Positions 34,874 to 43,688 of a DNA stretch of 64,000 nucleotides are shown here, piece by piece (position 1 is the stretch's first letter; every line of letters begins with the position of its first letter). The stretch is from Aquimarina rhabdastrellae. Its GTDB lineage: Bacteria; Bacteroidota; Bacteroidia; Flavobacteriales; Flavobacteriaceae. The notes beneath the pieces are model-generated. The model was not told the DNA's origin and did no database searches. It worked only from the letters and a program-made list of their open reading frames with translations. Where the stretch lies: contig CANDNT010000018.1 of NCBI GenBank assembly GCA_947387485.1, positions 1 to 64,000 of the forward strand, written 5' to 3'. A program made the position numbers and the translations under genes.

Positions 34874-35098
34874 AATTATGGTTACAATGTTCTTTTAATA
34901 ACAAAACGCAACAAAAATACAATAAATACGCTATACTAAACACGCAATTAATCATATTTATCTAGCAATCTTTTATAACTTTAACATCTATTGTTATTTC
35001 TTTATCACCTTTTTATTGCTTTGGGATTAGTATCTTCAATTTTTGATTCCTTACATTGAAGACTTTTCTTATCCCATAACGGTACTTTATTTTTAAAA

Positions 35099-36073
35099 TT
35101 ATACCGTTCTATTCATTAAGTCTTGACCAAAACTTTTTAGTAATGTCTTGGCATCATCTTTAATTTTTAATTCTTCTAATACAGCGAAAGCCTCTTCGGT
35201 ATATTTTTGAATTTCTTTTCGTGTACGTTCTTTTGATCCTGTACCTTCAAATATCATCTTTACAGTTGCTATCTTCTCTGTAGGATCTTCTGGGTTTAAT
35301 GTAAACAAGCTTTTTAATTGTTTAGCTTCTTCTTCATTAGCATATTCTAGTGCCTTGAGATATAAAAAAGTCTTTTTATTCTCGATTATATCTCCTCCCA
35401 CTTGCTTCCCAAATGTCTCTGGATCACCAAAAGCATCTAGATAATCATCTTGCAATTGAAATGCAACTCCTAACAACCTACCAAAATCATAAATCTTCTT
35501 TTTGCAATCTTCTGTAGCATTTGCAACTATAGCTCCCATCTGCATTGCTGCCCCCACAAGAACAGCAGTTTTATATTCTATCATTTTGAGATACTCAGGA
35601 AGTGTTACATCATCTCTAGTTTCAAAATCTATATCATATTGTTGTCCTTCACAAACTTCTATAGCTGTTTTGGTAAACAACATGGCTAACTGTCTAAATG
35701 TATCACTTTCGTAATTTTCAAACAATTGATACGCATTAATCAACATTGCATCACCAGAAAGAATACCTGTATTTATATCCCATTTTTCATGAACAGTTTC
35801 TTTTCCTCTTCTTAATGGGGCTTTATCCATAATATCATCATGAACCAAAGAAAAATTATGAAAAACCTCAACTGCTAATGCTGCATCTAAAGCCTTTTTG
35901 TAATCTTCCCCAAAAATCTCGGCCGTCATCAATACCAATACCGGTCTTAATCGTTTTCCTCCTAAATTGAGAATATATGAAATAGGCTCATATAAATTCT
36001 TAGGTTCTTTATTTATCGTCTTTTGAGTTAAGTATTCTAAAAAATAGTGTTGATAATCAAGTATTGTATTCAC
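35099..36073 (-). CDS. Polyprenyl (farnesyl/geranylgeranyl-type) diphosphate synthase
   Basis: A trans-isoprenyl diphosphate synthase of 324 residues that condenses isopentenyl diphosphate with allylic primers. The first aspartate-rich motif is DDIMD (in LVHDDIMDKAPLRRG) and the second is DDYLD (in QLQDDYLDAFGD), plus the GGKRLRP substrate loop. A longer ATG start at 36124 would add 17 residues. I prefer the GTG at 36073 because VNTILDYQHYFLEYL aligns with normal family N-termini and the upstream part (AATTTTGCGG) resembles a promoter. Chain length of the product cannot be assigned with certainty. Confidence 0.9.
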   Translation of the reverse strand: MNTILDYQHYFLEYLTQKTINKEPKNLYEPISYILNLGGKRLRPVLVLMTAEIFGEDYKKALDAALAVEVFHNFSLVHDDIMDKAPLRRGKETVHEKWDINTGILSGDAMLINAYQLFENYESDTFRQLAMLFTKTAIEVCEGQQYDIDFETRDDVTLPEYLKMIEYKTAVLVGAAMQMGAIVANATEDCKKKIYDFGRLLGVAFQLQDDYLDAFGDPETFGKQVGGDIIENKKTFLYLKALEYANEEEAKQLKSLFTLNPEDPTEKIATVKMIFEGTGSKERTRKEIQKYTEEAFAVLEELKIKDDAKTLLKSFGQDLMNRTV

Positions 36074-36157
36074 TTCAAAAAATTTTATGCTAATGTAAAC
36101 GAATTCCGCAAAATTGTGGTACAACTTTGATAGAATATTATTTTAACACAAAACTTT

Positions 36158-36185
36158 GGAAACTTTTTTTGTTTAGAAAGTTTCC
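36158..36185 (+). promoter_or_regulatory. Operator palindrome for the TetR repressor
   Basis: GGAAACTTT (36158-36166) is repeated inverted as AAAGTTTCC (36177-36185) with a 10-bp spacer, giving a 28-bp site. It covers the putative -33 TTG (36169-36171) of the tetR promoter. This is the size and placement expected of an autoregulatory TetR-family operator. Confidence 0.75.
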
Positions 36186-36191
36186 GTGTTA

Positions 36192-36199
36192 TAAATTTG
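36192..36199 (+). promoter_or_regulatory. -7 promoter element of the efflux operon
   Basis: TAAATTTG matches TAnnTTTG. A TTG at 36169-36171 lies 20 bp upstream, the normal -33/-7 spacing for Bacteroidota, and the ATG of tetR is 17 bp downstream. Confidence 0.7.
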
Positions 36200-36215
36200 C
36201 ACAAAAAACTCAACT

Positions 36216-36818
36216 ATGTCAATGAAACAAAAAATAATAGAGACTGCATCAGAGATGTTCTTGTCATATGGATTTAAGAGTGTCACTATGGATGATCTAG
36301 CTTCTAATATTGGTATTTCTAAAAAAACGATATATGCTCATTTTAGTAATAAAACCAAATTAGTGGAAGCTACAACACAACATAGTTTTGATACTGTTTG
36401 TTCAAAAATAGATATCATCATTGATGCAGATTTAAATCCTATTGAAGAATTATATACGATAAAAGCAGAAGTAATAAAGCATTTGAAGTATGAAAAAAAT
36501 TCACCTTCTTTTCAATTACAAAAGTATTATCCAAAAATATATCAAGAATTTAGAACAAAGCAATTTAAGATAATGCAAGAATGTATTCTCAACAATTTGG
36601 ATCGCGGAATTGCATCTGGCATTTTTAGAAAAGAAATTGATACACAAATCATATCACGTATTTACTTTATGGGAATGACAGGTATCAAAGATCAAGACTT
36701 ATTTCCATTATCAGATTTTTCGGTGACTCAGCTTATGGCGCACTATTTAGAATATCATGTAAGGGGAATTTCAACAGAAAAAGGACTCACCATACTTAAA
36801 AATTTTACAAACAATTAA
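36216..36818 (+). CDS. TetR/AcrR-family repressor
   Basis: A 200-residue regulator with an N-terminal helix-turn-helix (about residues 24-45, VTMDDLASNIGISKKTIYAH) and a variable ligand-binding C-terminal domain. It is the first gene of a four-gene run with a TolC-like protein, a membrane-fusion protein and an RND pump, and a 28-bp palindrome overlaps its promoter. It is therefore likely to repress itself and the pump genes and to be released by a pump substrate. The inducer is unknown. Confidence 0.92.
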   Translation: MSMKQKIIETASEMFLSYGFKSVTMDDLASNIGISKKTIYAHFSNKTKLVEATTQHSFDTVCSKIDIIIDADLNPIEELYTIKAEVIKHLKYEKNSPSFQLQKYYPKIYQEFRTKQFKIMQECILNNLDRGIASGIFRKEIDTQIISRIYFMGMTGIKDQDLFPLSDFSVTQLMAHYLEYHVRGISTEKGLTILKNFTNN

Positions 36819-36821
36819 CTT

Positions 36822-38246
36822 ATGAGAAACAACCTTTGGTTATTCATGATTTGCTGTTTCTTCTCTACAGCAATTATGGCACAACAACCGACCTCGAGCA
36901 AGTATAGCTTTTCATTGCAAGAAGCTATTGACTTTGCTCTTGAGCATAGTTACACAAGTCTTAATGCAAGACGTGATGTAGCCAAGGCACTACAAAGGAA
37001 ATGGGAAACAACGGCAACTGGTTTACCACAAATCAATGCTAAAGTCGACTATCAAAATCAATTAAAACAGCCTGTGTCATTTTTACCAGCAGCTGCTTTT
37101 GATCCATTTAGTCAAATCAGAAATCTTGAGGATTATTATAATGTAACACCTAATCCTAATAACCCTGTTCCAGATGTACCTGACGGATTTATTCCTATTG
37201 TCTTTAGCCCAAAACAACAAGTAACAGCTACTGCAACTTTAACACAGTTGATCTTTGACGGTTCATACTTAGTAGGGTTAAAAGCAGCAAAAAGCTTTTT
37301 GAACTATACTTATACTAGTGAAGAAAAAACGCAACTAGATGTACGTAAAGGAATCATTAATGCTTATGGTAGTGTTTTATTGGCTAAAGAAATTGTAGCT
37401 GTAACTACAAATAATAAAGAAACTTTAGAAAAAAACCTTTCAGATATTACTCAAGTATTTGAAAACGGTCTAGAGGAAGAAGAAAGTGTTGAGCAATTGC
37501 AAATTACATTGGCTCAAATCGAAAGTCAACTTAACAATGCAAAACGTACTGAAGCAATCGCGATTCAAATGCTTAATCTTGCTTTGGGATTAGATGTAGA
37601 AACACAACTTAGTTTAACAGATGAACTAGAGACACTTACTCAACAAAATATGGATATAGCAATTACAAAATCTACATTTTCTATTGAAAATAATATAGAT
37701 TATAAACTTGCTTATCTATTAACAGAGCAACGTAGTCTTGAATTAAAATTAGAAAAGAGTAGAGCTTTACCTACTGTTTCTGCTTTTGTAAATTATGGAA
37801 CAAATTCTTCTGGAGATAAGTTTACATTTTTTGATAGCGATCAAAGATGGTTTCAATCATCAATTTTTGGAGCATCTGTCAACATTCCTATTTTCAGCTC
37901 ATTAGGAAGAGCTTCTAAAACGAAGCAAGCAAAAATTGCGCTAGAACAAGCTAATACACAATTTACAGAAGTACAACAACAAATAAAATTAGGTATCAAT
38001 CGTGCTAAGAGTGATTTTCAGTTTGCAGTTGAGAACTACTCTACTTCAAAAAAGAATCTAACTCTTGCCGAACGCATTGAAAATAAAAATCAAATAAAGT
38101 TTAAAGAAGGACTTGCTACAAGTTTTGAATTAAGACAAGCACAATTACAATTGTATTCTGCCCAACAAGAGAGTTTAAGTGCTATGCTTGATATCATTCT
38201 TAAAAAAGCCGAATTAGAAACGATTTTAAATACACCATCTAAATAA
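36822..38246 (+). CDS. TolC-family outer-membrane efflux protein
   Basis: A 474-residue outer-membrane channel with a signal peptide (about residues 1-20, ending IMAQ) and two outer-membrane-efflux-protein repeats with long helices (about 30-260 and 280-470). It provides the exit duct of the tripartite pump. It begins 3 bp after tetR and is followed 14 bp later by the fusion-protein gene. Confidence 0.92.
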   Translation: MRNNLWLFMICCFFSTAIMAQQPTSSKYSFSLQEAIDFALEHSYTSLNARRDVAKALQRKWETTATGLPQINAKVDYQNQLKQPVSFLPAAAFDPFSQIRNLEDYYNVTPNPNNPVPDVPDGFIPIVFSPKQQVTATATLTQLIFDGSYLVGLKAAKSFLNYTYTSEEKTQLDVRKGIINAYGSVLLAKEIVAVTTNNKETLEKNLSDITQVFENGLEEEESVEQLQITLAQIESQLNNAKRTEAIAIQMLNLALGLDVETQLSLTDELETLTQQNMDIAITKSTFSIENNIDYKLAYLLTEQRSLELKLEKSRALPTVSAFVNYGTNSSGDKFTFFDSDQRWFQSSIFGASVNIPIFSSLGRASKTKQAKIALEQANTQFTEVQQQIKLGINRAKSDFQFAVENYSTSKKNLTLAERIENKNQIKFKEGLATSFELRQAQLQLYSAQQESLSAMLDIILKKAELETILNTPSK

Positions 38247-38260
38247 AAATATCATTTATA

Positions 38261-39424
38261 ATGAAAAAAATATTTTCAATATTCACTATATCTCTTCTTG
38301 TAGTCTCTTGTGGAGACAATAAGGCTCCATCTGTCGAGGCTGTTATCGAAAGTAACAACCTTAACGCTATACGATCTAAGAGAACAGAAATTGTTGCTCA
38401 ACAACAAGAAATCGCAAATCAAATTAAAGAATTAGATCTTGCCATTTCTAAATTGGATACCCTTAAAAAATTACCTCTTGTAACAACTATAGTTGCCAAG
38501 GATTCTTTATTTAATCATTATCTAGAATTACAAGGTAATGTTGATACTAAACAAAATATTGTAATCGTTGCTGAGGCTCCTGGTATCATCAATCGTGTTT
38601 ATGTAAAAGAAGGACAACGTGTAAGTAAAGGACAATTACTAGCTTCTATAGATGATGGTGGATTAAGCCAAAACTTAGCTCAATTAGAAGTTCAAGCAGA
38701 ATTAGCTAAAACTACTTATGACAGACAAAAAAGGTTATGGGATCAAAAAATTGGTTCCGAAATTCAATACCTTCAAGCAAAAACCACTTATGAAGCTCAA
38801 CAAAATGCTATTGGTCAATTAAAGAAGCAAATTGCCAAAACGCAAATCACAGCTCCATTCAGTGGTGTATTAGATGATGTTATCTCAGAACAAGGAAGTA
38901 TTGTTTCTCCTGGTGCTTCTGTATTTAGAATTGTGAACTTAAACAATATGTACATTCAAGCTGATGTACCAGAAAGTTATATCAGTAATGTTACTAAAGG
39001 TAAAGCTGTAGAAGTATTCCTTCCTATTTTAGGAAAAACAATTCAAAGTAAAGTTAGACAAGCTGGTAACTACATTCACCCTAGCAACCGTACGTTTACT
39101 GTAGAAATAGCAGTACCAAATGAGAAATCTTTGGTTAAACCAAATCTTACTGCTAAAATCAAAATTAACGACTATACAAATCCTAAAGCGATCTTAATAC
39201 CTCAAAGTATCATTTCTGAAAATGCAGAAGGTGTACAATATGTATATGTTACTACAGGTAAAGACGCAAACAAAGAAGCTACTGCAAAAAGAGCATTTGT
39301 AAAGACTGGAAAAACACAAGGAGATTTAATAGAAATTCTAGAAGGAATTAATAATGGTGACGCTATTATCCTAGAAGGAGCTCGAAGTGTAAAAGATGGT
39401 CAAAAAGTAAAAATCTTAAACTAA
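38261..39424 (+). CDS. RND efflux periplasmic adaptor (membrane fusion protein)
   Basis: A 387-residue HlyD/AcrA-type adaptor, lipid-anchored through the lipobox LVVSC (C17). An unusual coiled-coil segment (about residues 35-65, QQQEIANQIKELDLAISKLD) precedes the biotinyl-lipoyl-like domain (VYVKEGQRVSKGQLLASIDD). Then come the hairpin (about 125-195) and beta-barrel domains (TAPFSGVLDDVISEQGSIV). It connects the TolC-like protein and the RND pump in the same operon. Confidence 0.93.
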   Translation: MKKIFSIFTISLLVVSCGDNKAPSVEAVIESNNLNAIRSKRTEIVAQQQEIANQIKELDLAISKLDTLKKLPLVTTIVAKDSLFNHYLELQGNVDTKQNIVIVAEAPGIINRVYVKEGQRVSKGQLLASIDDGGLSQNLAQLEVQAELAKTTYDRQKRLWDQKIGSEIQYLQAKTTYEAQQNAIGQLKKQIAKTQITAPFSGVLDDVISEQGSIVSPGASVFRIVNLNNMYIQADVPESYISNVTKGKAVEVFLPILGKTIQSKVRQAGNYIHPSNRTFTVEIAVPNEKSLVKPNLTAKIKINDYTNPKAILIPQSIISENAEGVQYVYVTTGKDANKEATAKRAFVKTGKTQGDLIEILEGINNGDAIILEGARSVKDGQKVKILN

Positions 39425-39431
39425 GCATTCT

Positions 39432-42400
39432 ATGCAAGTAAATGATAAAAAAGTAAACAAAGAGTTTGGACTCTCCTCTTGGGCCATAGACAATAAGACT
39501 ACGATCTATGTGATGATGGGACTCTTTTTAGTTCTTGGTCTTTCGGCTTATTTTTCGATGCCTAGAGAAAATTTTCCAGAAATTAAAGAGACTAAAATAT
39601 ATATCAGTACACTCTATCCAGGGAATACTGCCGAAGATATCGAACGTTTAATTATTGATCCTTTGGAGGATAAATTAAAAAACGTAAGTAATGTTGTAGA
39701 AATTGAGTCTACTGCTCAAGAAGATTACGGAATCATTACTATTGAATTTGATGAGGAACTTACCGTTGCCGAAGCCAAACAAAAAGTAAAAGACGAAGTT
39801 GATAGTGAAAAAGCTAATGAAGACTGGCCAACTTTTAATGATGCAAAAGTTGAACCTAACGTTTTTGATCTAAGTATCTCTGAGGAGACTCCGATTATGA
39901 ATATCAATATCTCTGGAGATTATCCTGTAGAAAAACTTAAAGAATATGCAGAATATCTTGAAGACGAAATCGAGGATTTACCAGAAATCAAGAAAGCTGA
40001 TATTCGTGGTGCACAAGACAAAGAAGTCGAAGTTGCTGTAGATATCTATAAAATGATGGCTGCTCAAGTGAGTTTTGACAATGTTCTTAATGCGATTAGA
40101 AATGGTAATGTTACTATGTCTGCAGGTAATTTAATAACTAGTGGACAACGCCGTACTTTACGTATCTTGGGAGAGATTGATCAACCTATAGAATTAAATG
40201 ATTTTGTAGTAAAATCACAAGGTGGTCCTGTATATCTTAAAGATATTGCTAAGGTTTCTTTTAAAGAAGAAGAAAAAACTACGTATGCACGCGAGTTTGG
40301 TCATAGTGTAGTTATGCTTGATGTTAAGAAGCGATCTGGTAAAAACATGGTTGAAGCTGTTGAGAAAATTAATGTTATTCTAGAAAATGCTAAAAAAGAT
40401 ATTTTCCCAACCGATCTTTCTGTTACTGTTGCAAATGATCAATCTGCAAAAACAATTAACCAAGTAAATGACTTAGTAAACAATATCATATTTGGTATTA
40501 TCTTAGTTGTAGGAGTATTAATGTTCTTTTTAGGATTTAGAAATGCCTTGTTTGTAGGATTTGCAATTCCTATGTCTATGTTCATGTCCTTTATGATTCT
40601 ATCCGCGCTAGGATATACAATGAATACCATGATTCTTTTTGCTTTAATCATGGGATTAGGGATGCTTGTAGATAATGGTATTGTGGTAGTAGAAAACGTA
40701 TATCGCTTGATGGACGAAGAAGGAATGTCTCGTCTTGAAGCTTCAAAAAAGGGTATTGGTGAAATTGCCTTCCCTATCATTATTTCTACAGCAACTACTG
40801 TTGCTGCTTTTATTCCTTTAGGAATGTGGCCTGGAGTTATGGGACAATTTATGATCTATTTCCCTATCACTTTATCTGTAGTACTTGGATCTTCATTATT
40901 CGTTGCCATCTTTATCAACTCTATGTTGGTATCTCAATTTATGGAAGTAGGGCAACGTGTATTGACCACTAAACAATTAATTAGATTAAGTATTCTCTTA
41001 GGTGGATTCGGAATTTTAATCTTAATCATTGGAGATGAAGTACGAGGTCTTGGTAGTGTTATGATTTTTACTGCTATTATGTTCTGGTTATACAAATATG
41101 TATTAAAGAAAATGGCAAACTTTTTCCAAAGTAGAATTCTTACTTGGTTAGAAAATAAATATCAAAATTTCTTAAGCTTTGCGCTAAAAGGGTGGAGACC
41201 TTATCTATTCTCATTCGGTACTTTTGTTTTACTTATTGTTGTATTTATGGCCTTTGGTGCATCTATAGGAAGTAAGCGCACTAGTGTTGAATTCTTTCCT
41301 GATAATAAGCCGAACCAGATTACAGTATATATAGAGTATCCTCAAGGTACTGATATCGAAAAGACCAATCTTATTACCAAAGAGATTGAACAACGTGTAT
41401 ATGATGTAGTTAACGCTCCAGAATATACTGAAGCAGATGGATATAATTTCTTAGTAGAATCTGCAGTTTCTCAAGTTGGTGAAGGAGCTGGTAACCCTCA
41501 AACTGATGGTGGTAGTAATGCAGAAATGCCTCACCGTGGTAAGATTACAGCTACTATGAGAGAATATAAATATCGTAAAGGTAAAGACAGTGAAATTCTA
41601 AGACAAAAAGTACAAGAAGCTTTAAAAGGAATTTATCCTGGAGTGGCTATCTCTGTAGAAAAAGATCCTGTTGGACCTCCTGCTGGTTATCCGATCAACA
41701 TAGAAATTGAAGGTGATGATTATGATGAATTAATTGTTGTTGCCGAAAAAATGCGTGACTTTATCAATACCAAAAACATTGCTGGTATTGAAGAATTAAA
41801 AATTGACGTAAACAAAGGTAAACCTTCAATGCAAGTAGTAGTTGATCGTCAAAAAGCAGGTGAGCTAGGCGTTGCTGCAGGACAAGTAGGAAACCAATTA
41901 AGACGTTCTATTTTTGGAGATAAAGGTGGTGTTTATAAAAAAGATGGTGAAGACTATGATATCTATGTTCGTTTTGATAAAGATATTAGATACAATTCAA
42001 GTGCTTTATTTAATCAAAATATCATTTTTAGAGATCCTACTGGCCAGATTAAAGAGATTCCAGTTTCTGCTTTAGCAAATCAAAAGAATACTTCTTCGTT
42101 TAGTGCTATTAAACACAAAGACACAAAACGTGTGGTTACTGTTTATTCTGCATTACAACCTGGATATACAGATGCTGGTGCGATTGTAGCACAGATTCAA
42201 ACAGAAATGGCAAACTTTGAGGGACAACCAAAAGGTGTTAAAATTGATTATACTGGACAAATTGAAGAGCAAGCAAAACAAATGTCTTTCTTGATGGGTG
42301 CATTCTTTGCTGGTTTAGGTTTAATCATGTTGATCTTGATTTTCCAATTCAGTTCTATTTCTAAACCTACCATTATCATGATTGCTATTTTCTTGAGTTT

Positions 42401-42908
42401 TATCGGTGTATTTGGTGGTATATTAATTACAGGAGCATCTTTTGTAATCATGATGACTATGATGGGTATTATATCTCTCGCAGGTATCGTGGTAAATAAC
42501 GGGGTGGTATTACTAGATTATACACAATTATTAATTGATCGTAAGAAAGTAGAATTAAACATTCCAGAGAATGAATTATTATCTAATGACGAGGTAATGA
42601 AATTAGTCGTAAAAGGAGGTAAAGCGCGTTTACGTCCAGTATTATTAACAGCTATTACTACAGTTTTAGGGTTAATTCCATTAGCAATAGGATTCAATAT
42701 TGATTTCTTCTCTTTATTTACGGAGTTCGATCCTAAAATATATATGGGTGGAGATAACGTAATTTTCTGGGGACCTCTTGCATGGACTGTGATCTATGGA
42801 TTAATTATTGCCACATTCTTGACATTAATTATTGTTCCTGCTCTATTCTTTATTGTTAATCGCTTTAAAGTATGGATAAGATCAAAAAGAAAACCTTCTA
42901 TTGCTTAA
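39432..42908 (+). CDS. RND-family efflux transporter (AcrB-like)
   Basis: A 1158-residue proton-driven inner-membrane pump. It shows the duplicated RND topology with 12 membrane helices and two large periplasmic loops. The proton-relay Asp lies in helix 4 (GLGMLVDNGIVVVENVYRLM). The second half repeats the pattern (GIISLAGIVVNNGVVLLDY). It is about 110 residues longer than AcrB, with extra sequence after helix 6 (about 515-600). It is the last gene of the tetR operon and is followed by a strong terminator. The substrate class (HAE1-type drug or lipid) is inferred only. Confidence 0.94.
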   Translation: MQVNDKKVNKEFGLSSWAIDNKTTIYVMMGLFLVLGLSAYFSMPRENFPEIKETKIYISTLYPGNTAEDIERLIIDPLEDKLKNVSNVVEIESTAQEDYGIITIEFDEELTVAEAKQKVKDEVDSEKANEDWPTFNDAKVEPNVFDLSISEETPIMNINISGDYPVEKLKEYAEYLEDEIEDLPEIKKADIRGAQDKEVEVAVDIYKMMAAQVSFDNVLNAIRNGNVTMSAGNLITSGQRRTLRILGEIDQPIELNDFVVKSQGGPVYLKDIAKVSFKEEEKTTYAREFGHSVVMLDVKKRSGKNMVEAVEKINVILENAKKDIFPTDLSVTVANDQSAKTINQVNDLVNNIIFGIILVVGVLMFFLGFRNALFVGFAIPMSMFMSFMILSALGYTMNTMILFALIMGLGMLVDNGIVVVENVYRLMDEEGMSRLEASKKGIGEIAFPIIISTATTVAAFIPLGMWPGVMGQFMIYFPITLSVVLGSSLFVAIFINSMLVSQFMEVGQRVLTTKQLIRLSILLGGFGILILIIGDEVRGLGSVMIFTAIMFWLYKYVLKKMANFFQSRILTWLENKYQNFLSFALKGWRPYLFSFGTFVLLIVVFMAFGASIGSKRTSVEFFPDNKPNQITVYIEYPQGTDIEKTNLITKEIEQRVYDVVNAPEYTEADGYNFLVESAVSQVGEGAGNPQTDGGSNAEMPHRGKITATMREYKYRKGKDSEILRQKVQEALKGIYPGVAISVEKDPVGPPAGYPINIEIEGDDYDELIVVAEKMRDFINTKNIAGIEELKIDVNKGKPSMQVVVDRQKAGELGVAAGQVGNQLRRSIFGDKGGVYKKDGEDYDIYVRFDKDIRYNSSALFNQNIIFRDPTGQIKEIPVSALANQKNTSSFSAIKHKDTKRVVTVYSALQPGYTDAGAIVAQIQTEMANFEGQPKGVKIDYTGQIEEQAKQMSFLMGAFFAGLGLIMLILIFQFSSISKPTIIMIAIFLSFIGVFGGILITGASFVIMMTMMGIISLAGIVVNNGVVLLDYTQLLIDRKKVELNIPENELLSNDEVMKLVVKGGKARLRPVLLTAITTVLGLIPLAIGFNIDFFSLFTEFDPKIYMGGDNVIFWGPLAWTVIYGLIIATFLTLIIVPALFFIVNRFKVWIRSKRKPSIA

Positions 42909-42930
42909 TTAGAAGAACTTTAAACTAAAT

Positions 42931-42972
42931 AAAAACAACGGTTGTAATATATCAATTACAACCGTTGTTTTT
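42931..42972 (+). terminator. Terminator of the RND efflux operon
   Basis: A perfect 18-bp stem (42931-42948 with 42955-42972) around a 6-nt loop ends in a T-run. It lies 23 bp after the RND stop codon. Confidence 0.9.
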
Positions 42973-43100
42973 ATTTATAGCACTCTTTAAATTGAATGTA
43001 ATTAGAATTTAATCGATTCTCGTTACAACTATACAAATTCTATAACTTAATAACTAATCCTGATCAACTCTTTATTTTTTCTTTTAGAAATCATAGTATA

Positions 43101-43135
43101 TAAAAAGAGGCTTGAAAATATCAAGCCTCTTTTTA
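43101..43135. terminator. Bidirectional terminator near the MORN gene
   Basis: A perfect 15-bp stem (43101-43115 with 43121-43135), core AGAGGCTTGA, with A and T tracts on either side. It lies downstream of the minus-strand MORN-like gene. Confidence 0.85.
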
Positions 43136-43155
43136 TCACAAAAATTAAATAAATA

Positions 43156-43506
43156 TTAATTACTTACTAAACGCTTTGAGTTTTCCCAACTCGTTACTTC
43201 AGTAATTTGGTTTGAAGCATAGTCTACTTCAGTTAATTTTTTCTCATTCCAGAAAAACCACTTTCCAGTTTTCTTTCCGTTAAGGTATTGTCCCATTGCG
43301 ATTTTTTCACCTTCCGCATTATATGAAATCCACTCACCATCTAATTTACCTTGTTTGTTGTAATATCCTGATTGGCGAACTGTCCCATTATCGTGAAAAA
43401 AGGTTCCTTTTATTTTTTCTCCTTCTTTTTCAAAGGTAGGCTTATCGTTTTGCGCCATTAAAGCTACTGAACAAAACATCATCGCCATCATTACTGCATT
43501 TTTCAT
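43156..43506 (-). CDS. Secreted MORN/YwqK-like repeat protein
   Basis: A 116-residue protein with a signal peptide (about residues 1-18, ending ALMAQN). Three or four beta-hairpin repeats of the MORN/YwqK type follow (DNGTVRQSGYYNKQGKLDGE, WISYNAEGEKIAMGQYLNGK and KTGKWFFWNEKKLTEVDY). Such repeats bind lipids or act as structural scaffolds. No enzymatic motif is visible, although similar proteins are sometimes mislabelled as nucleotidyltransferases. Monocistronic, between two terminators. Confidence 0.82.
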   Translation of the reverse strand: MKNAVMMAMMFCSVALMAQNDKPTFEKEGEKIKGTFFHDNGTVRQSGYYNKQGKLDGEWISYNAEGEKIAMGQYLNGKKTGKWFFWNEKKLTEVDYASNQITEVTSWENSKRLVSN

Positions 43507-43642
43507 ATGTAGGATTGTTTTAGGTTCTTTTAAATCAATATATTAACAAATCTAACATTAATTTTACTTTTAAACAACAATTACATAACAATAAATTAAC
43601 ATACAAACCGTAAAAATATTACTGTCAACACTTTAAAACACA

Positions 43643-43667
43643 AAAAGCAGCACAAAATGCTGCTTTT
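43643..43667 (-). terminator. Terminator of the SusCD operon
   Basis: AAAAGCAGCA (43643-43652) pairs with 43658-43667 across a CAAAA loop. On the minus strand it lies directly after the SusD gene and is followed by a T-rich stretch. Confidence 0.75.
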
Positions 43668-43688
43668 CAGATAATTTAAGTTCTTTTT

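Noticed and set aside
43156-43506. Nucleotidyltransferase annotation for the MORN-like protein
   Set aside because: The sequence is made of short Gly-rich hairpin repeats after a signal peptide and has no nucleotide-binding motif.
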